From: Bacillota bacterium
GTDB lineage: Bacteria > Bacillota_A > Clostridia > Peptostreptococcales > Anaerovoracaceae
Assembly (NCBI GenBank): GCA_017457585.1
Contig: JAFTHD010000262.1
Coordinates: 1 to 8,166 of the forward strand
DNA length: 8,166 nt
Reading direction: 5' to 3'
The notes under the pieces were generated by a model. That model had not been told where the DNA came from and ran no database searches. It saw nothing but the letters and a program-made list of their open reading frames with translations. Of the stretch, positions 6,369 to 8,166 are shown piece after piece. A program made the translations under genes and the position numbers. Within the stretch, counting starts at the first letter, position 1; every line of letters starts with the position of its first letter.

Positions 6369-6406
6369 AGCCAAATCCTCTTTGAAGACATCGTTACCTG
6401 ACTTTC

Positions 6407-6435
6407 ATGATAAACGATTTCGTCTCTTTCTTCAA
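6407..6435 (-). promoter_or_regulatory. Sigma-A-type promoter of the mmcQ-SDR-tag operon
   Basis: On the minus strand TTGAAG (6430-6435) and TATCAT (6407-6412) are separated by exactly 17 bases. The start would fall near 6400, about 30 bases before ATG 6368. Confidence 0.65.
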
Positions 6436-6443
6436 CGCCGACT

Positions 6444-6458
6444 TGGCATAATTTGCCA
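6444..6458. promoter_or_regulatory. Inverted repeat TGGCA-N5-TGCCA in the divergent control region
   Basis: Perfect 5-bp arms around TAATT, lying just upstream of the minus-strand -35. It may be a regulator site; the neighbouring TetR protein is the obvious candidate, but this is inference. Confidence 0.35.
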
Positions 6459-6489
6459 CCCTATTGGGCCTGTGCACGGGGCAATTTTT

Positions 6490-6503
6490 CAAATACTAAT
6501 TTG
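6490..6503. promoter_or_regulatory. Inverted repeat CAAAT-N4-ATTTG upstream of the tetR -10
   Basis: Perfect 5-bp arms lie where RNA polymerase would cover the -35 region of the tetR promoter. This is a reasonable autoregulatory operator candidate, though the arms are short. Confidence 0.35.
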
Positions 6504-6513
6504 CGTTCAATGG

Positions 6514-6522
6514 TGTTATAAT
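6514..6522 (+). promoter_or_regulatory. Extended -10 promoter of the TetR-family gene
   Basis: TGTTATAAT contains a perfect TATAAT (6517-6522) with TGn ahead of it. The hexamer at the -35 distance is poor. The start would be near 6529, about 38 bases before ATG 6567. Confidence 0.6.
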
Positions 6523-6566
6523 TTGTATATCTACTCAAGCCGATTCAATTTTCGGAGGTCCGGTTG

Positions 6567-7121
6567 ATGAAGAGAAAGACTACGAAGGAAATCCTGGCAA
6601 GTTCCTTCCGGGAGGTTGCCGACAGCAAGCCGGTGGATAAAATTACCGTGCGTGATATAACAGAAAACTGCGGATACTCTCCTGCTACTTTTTATCGCCA
6701 TTTTCGCGACAAGTACGATCTTATCGCCTGGGTCTATACCAGGAGCGTGGAAAAGATCATGGACACGATTGACAAGGAAAACAGCACGTGGAATCAGTCC
6801 CTTCTTGCAGGCGCCAACCTGTTCATCAAGGAACGAAAATATCTCATCAATCTCCTTCTGAACACCAGCGGCCTCGACTCTTTTTCCCGCAACATGACGG
6901 AAGTCAGCTACAATACTTTGCGAAAGTTCATCGAAGAGCGATACGGCAAAGAGACTATCGACGACAAGATTGACATGTGCATACGCGTCTATTGCCTGGG
7001 AACCATACATCTGACCTGCGAATGGATTCTCGGCATGTACGACTTCACGCCGGAAGAGCTTGCGGAAATCTACGAGGACTCACTTCCTGCACTTCTGCGG
7101 CCTCTCCTCCTTAATCAGTGA
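6567..7121 (+). CDS. TetR/AcrR family transcriptional regulator (DhaS/TetR_C_8-like)
   Basis: A 184-residue one-component regulator. The N-terminal DNA-binding domain holds the TetR helix-turn-helix: KITVRDITENCGYSPATFYR (25-44), followed by HFRDKYDLIAWVY, the standard link to the ligand domain. The C-terminal helical domain (about 60-175), with RKYLINLLLN, VYCLGTIHLTCEWILG and TPEELAEIYEDSLPALL, resembles the TetR_C_8 group that includes dihydroxyacetone-kinase regulators. The effector is unknown. ATG 6567 is preferred over TTG 6564 because GGAGG (6554-6558) is eight bases before the ATG. It is divergent from the mmcQ-SDR-tag operon, with inverted repeats between, so it may control itself and that operon; the bacterioferritin-like gene downstream is another possible target. 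It ends in TGA. Confidence 0.9.
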   Translation: MKRKTTKEILASSFREVADSKPVDKITVRDITENCGYSPATFYRHFRDKYDLIAWVYTRSVEKIMDTIDKENSTWNQSLLAGANLFIKERKYLINLLLNTSGLDSFSRNMTEVSYNTLRKFIEERYGKETIDDKIDMCIRVYCLGTIHLTCEWILGMYDFTPEELAEIYEDSLPALLRPLLLNQ

Positions 7122-7135
7122 GATAAAATAGAGCA

Positions 7136-7156
7136 ATTCTCTCATTATGAGAGAAT
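7136..7156. terminator. 21-bp perfect hairpin after tetR: terminator or operator
   Basis: ATTCTCTCA and TGAGAGAAT are perfect 9-bp arms around TTA. It lies 15 bases after the tetR stop, as a terminator would, but no T-run follows directly (GCGGCGATTTTA). A protein-binding site upstream of the ferritin-like promoter is an equally fair reading. Confidence 0.5.
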
Positions 7157-7172
7157 GCGGCGATTTTATAAA

Positions 7173-7200
7173 TTGCATGGGGTGGTTCTTTTGCTAAAAT
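7173..7200 (+). promoter_or_regulatory. Promoter of the bacterioferritin-like gene
   Basis: TTGCAT (7173-7178) and TAAAAT (7195-7200) are spaced by 16 bases, and TGC directly before TAAAAT gives an extended -10. The transcript would start near 7207, with a leader of about 80 bases. Confidence 0.6.
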
Positions 7201-7201
7201 A

Positions 7202-7217
7202 TGATTGTGCACAATCA
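7202..7217. promoter_or_regulatory. 16-bp perfect palindrome over the predicted transcription start, probable operator
   Basis: TGATTGTGCACAATCA is fully self-complementary and begins two bases after the -10. This position is typical for a repressor site. It does not resemble the classic Fur box as recalled. CAATCAAAT from its right end recurs 15 bases further on (7212-7220 and 7227-7235). Confidence 0.6.
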
Positions 7218-7286
7218 AATGGCACGCAATCAAATTGAGATGATGATATTATTTAACTTTTAACTTAAGATTACGGAGGTAGACCC

Positions 7287-7742
7287 ATGGCAAACGAAAA
7301 AGTTATCGCAGGACTTCAGGCAATCGTAACAGGACTTTCACAGCAGGCAGACGGACACCAGATCCAGTCAAAGATCTTTGCAAGCGAAGGTTTCTCAAAG
7401 CTGGCTGACAAATATGCAGAGCACGCAGCAGAAGAGCGCGGCTACGTTGACAAGTGCATCGACCGTCTTCTGGACTTCGGATGCGACGTTAAGCTGGAAG
7501 CGAAGGCTGAGGCTCCTGTTTAGAAGAACCCTGTAGAGTGGGTTAAGTACGATCTTCAGGTTTCAAAGGACGGTCTCGCATGGCTCAAGACAATTGTCGA
7601 AGAGGCAAGAGATGACTACACCACTTTTGACATCCTCAAGGACTACTACCAGGATGAGGAAGAAGACCTGTACTGGGGAGAGGCTCAGCTTGAACTGATC
7701 GAGTGCATCGGCGAGCAGAACTGGCTCCTTCAGCAGCTGTAA
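7287..7742 (+). CDS. Bacterioferritin-like (ferritin superfamily) protein with an in-frame TAG at codon 79
   Basis: The frame from ATG 7287 (GGAGG seven bases upstream) to TAA 7740-7742 encodes 151 positions, one of which is TAG (7521-7523). Both halves belong to one four-helix ferritin-like protein. The first has HAAEERGYVDKCIDRLLDFG (46-65). The second has KYDLQVSKDGLAWLK (87-101) and DEEEDLYWGEAQLELIECIG (123-142), ending QNWLLQQL. Compared from memory with E. coli Bfr, the C-termini align well (DEEGHIDWLETELDLI and QNYLQAQI). Diiron His54 and His130 fall on Tyr53 and Asp127, Glu94 on Asp89, and haem ligand Met52 on Arg51, so classical ferroxidase and haem sites look altered. The TAG lies in the loop between helices 2 and 3. 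Translation would stop at 78 residues, leaving half a bundle, unless UAG is read through. A strong terminator follows. Superfamily call is firm; exact function is not. Confidence 0.82.
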
Positions 7743-7766
7743 TGGCGGCTTAAATCAGATAATCAC

Positions 7767-7803
7767 AGGCTGACGCGATTACTTTCCGGCGTCAGCCTTT
7801 CTT
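7767..7803 (+). terminator. Strong rho-independent terminator of the bacterioferritin-like gene
   Basis: AGGCTGACGC (7767-7776) and GCGTCAGCCT (7789-7798) form a perfect 10-bp GC-rich stem with a 12-base loop, followed by TTTCTT. It lies 25 bases after the TAA at 7742, which supports that TAA, and not the internal TAG, as the ancestral end of the gene. Confidence 0.88.
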
Positions 7804-7974
7804 GCACTTTTACAAAGGAGAAAAGACTAACTATTAAAAGTCAAGGGTAAAAGAGCTAATACCTTCCGCTGCTGAATAGATAGTCGTATAAGCGGTAAAT
7901 ATTAAATCAGCACTTTGAAAACTGCATGACAAATAAGCATCCCATGAGGATGCAGCAGGAGATATTGGAAAAGT
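7804..7974. other. Non-coding stretch, likely containing the 3' end of an IS110-family element
   Basis: No gene is seen. On the minus strand this is the DNA just past the transposase stop. CCGCT (7866-7870) and AGCGG (7891-7895) bracket a 20-base loop, and a perfect 6-bp hairpin lies at 7937-7953. IS110-group elements lack long terminal inverted repeats, so the element boundary cannot be placed by eye. Confidence 0.45.
7937..7953. other. Perfect hairpin just past the transposase stop
   Basis: GCATCC, loop CATGA, GGATGC. An alternative stem pairs CTGCAT (7922-7927) with ATGCAG (7950-7955). It could be an end structure of the insertion element, part of a structured RNA, or a weak terminator for the transposase. 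Confidence 0.4.
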
Positions 7975-8166
7975 TTAAGCAGCCGGAACGTATGTCTCGC
8001 CTGTAGTCATCAGGTGAAACATCAAACGCACAAGCTTCTTCGCAGCGTGTGAAACAGCGACATAGTAGTGTTTCCCCTCGGAACGTTTCTTAGCAAGGTA
8101 TCTTGCGAAAGACTCATCCCACTGGCAAACATAAACTGTTGCATTAAACAACGCATAACGAAGATA
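7975..8166 (-). CDS. IS110 family transposase, C-terminal fragment (cut by window edge)
   Basis: The minus strand from the window end to TAA (7975-7977) encodes the last 63 residues of an IS110/IS116/IS902-type transposase. Recognised elements are the start YLRYALFNATVYV, the middle FARYLAKKRSEGKHYYVAVSHAAKKL, and the ending MFHLMTTGETYVPAA. Together they give the family's pattern of a small-residue helix, a K-x-x-x-G-K segment, A-x-x-x-A-A-K-K-L and a terminal Y. In these enzymes the N-terminal DEDD/RuvC-like domain and the catalytic-serine domain lie upstream, outside the window, so intactness cannot be judged. IS110 enzymes are guided by a structured bridge RNA made from a non-coding end of the element (established for IS621 and relatives). 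The piece is too short to appear as a complete open frame here. Confidence 0.88.
   Translation of the reverse strand, partial: YLRYALFNATVYVCQWDESFARYLAKKRSEGKHYYVAVSHAAKKLVRLMFHLMTTGETYVPAA
7975..8166 (-). mobile_element. IS110-family insertion sequence, 3' part
   Basis: Inferred from the transposase C-terminus; the element continues beyond base 8166. Its terminus on this side probably lies somewhere within 7804-7974, since the bacterioferritin-like gene and its terminator (ending near 7803) are intact in layout. Confidence 0.7.

Noticed and set aside
1..8166. Alternative genetic code with TGA as a sense codon
   Set aside because: TGA ends the Cys-rich, HMA, acetyltransferase, mmcQ-like and tetR genes at the expected family lengths.

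Overview
The window looks like a chromosomal piece of an anaerobic Firmicute, most likely a Clostridia-type organism of about 50% GC. This is an inference from gene content: a FeoB ferrous-iron permease followed by a FeoB-associated Cys-rich membrane protein, strong GGAGG ribosome sites, sigma-A-like promoters, GTG/ATG starts, and a short bacterioferritin-like protein. No rRNA, tRNA or CRISPR was seen. Most protein names rest on family motifs recognised by eye.

Layout. (1) 1-1983, plus strand: the membrane part of FeoB, cut at its 5' end by the window edge and carrying an in-frame TGA at 40-42. A 244-base gap with an imperfect ~80-bp tandem repeat follows, then a 57-aa Cys-rich membrane peptide. 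Its stop overlaps the start of a membrane-anchored HMA (heavy-metal-binding) protein. (2) 1984-2168: AT-rich intergenic DNA between convergent genes, with overlapping hairpins that probably terminate transcription both ways. (3) 2169-3249, minus strand: a GNAT acetyltransferase followed 19 bases later by an SF0329-like protein of unknown function. Upstream lies a ~440-base gene-free stretch (3250-3688) with an extended -10 promoter and a 14-bp repeat. (4) 3689-6368, minus strand: a compact operon, mmcQ/yjbR-like fusion protein -> SDR oxidoreductase (4-base overlap) -> tag, 3-methyladenine DNA glycosylase I (23-base gap), with a good promoter upstream. (5) 6369-6566: divergent control region with promoters for both directions and two short inverted repeats. 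(6) 6567-7121, plus strand: a TetR-family regulator. (7) 7136-7803: a bacterioferritin-like gene with a promoter, a 16-bp perfect palindrome over the expected transcription start and a strong terminator, but with an in-frame TAG at codon 79. (8) 7804-8166: non-coding DNA and the C-terminal end of an IS110-family transposase on the minus strand, running off the window.

How it fits together. Iron is the theme at both ends: FeoB imports Fe(II), and the Cys-rich and HMA proteins are probable metal-handling partners. The bacterioferritin-like protein belongs to an iron-storage/oxidation superfamily, although its usual His ligands appear replaced. Both of the larger iron genes have a single in-frame nonsense codon with intact coding sequence on each side. 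TGA ends five other genes here, so TGA is not globally reassigned; TAG ends none of the eleven genes. Recent nonsense mutation or sequence error is the simplest reading, but UAG read-through in the ferritin-like gene deserves a direct test.
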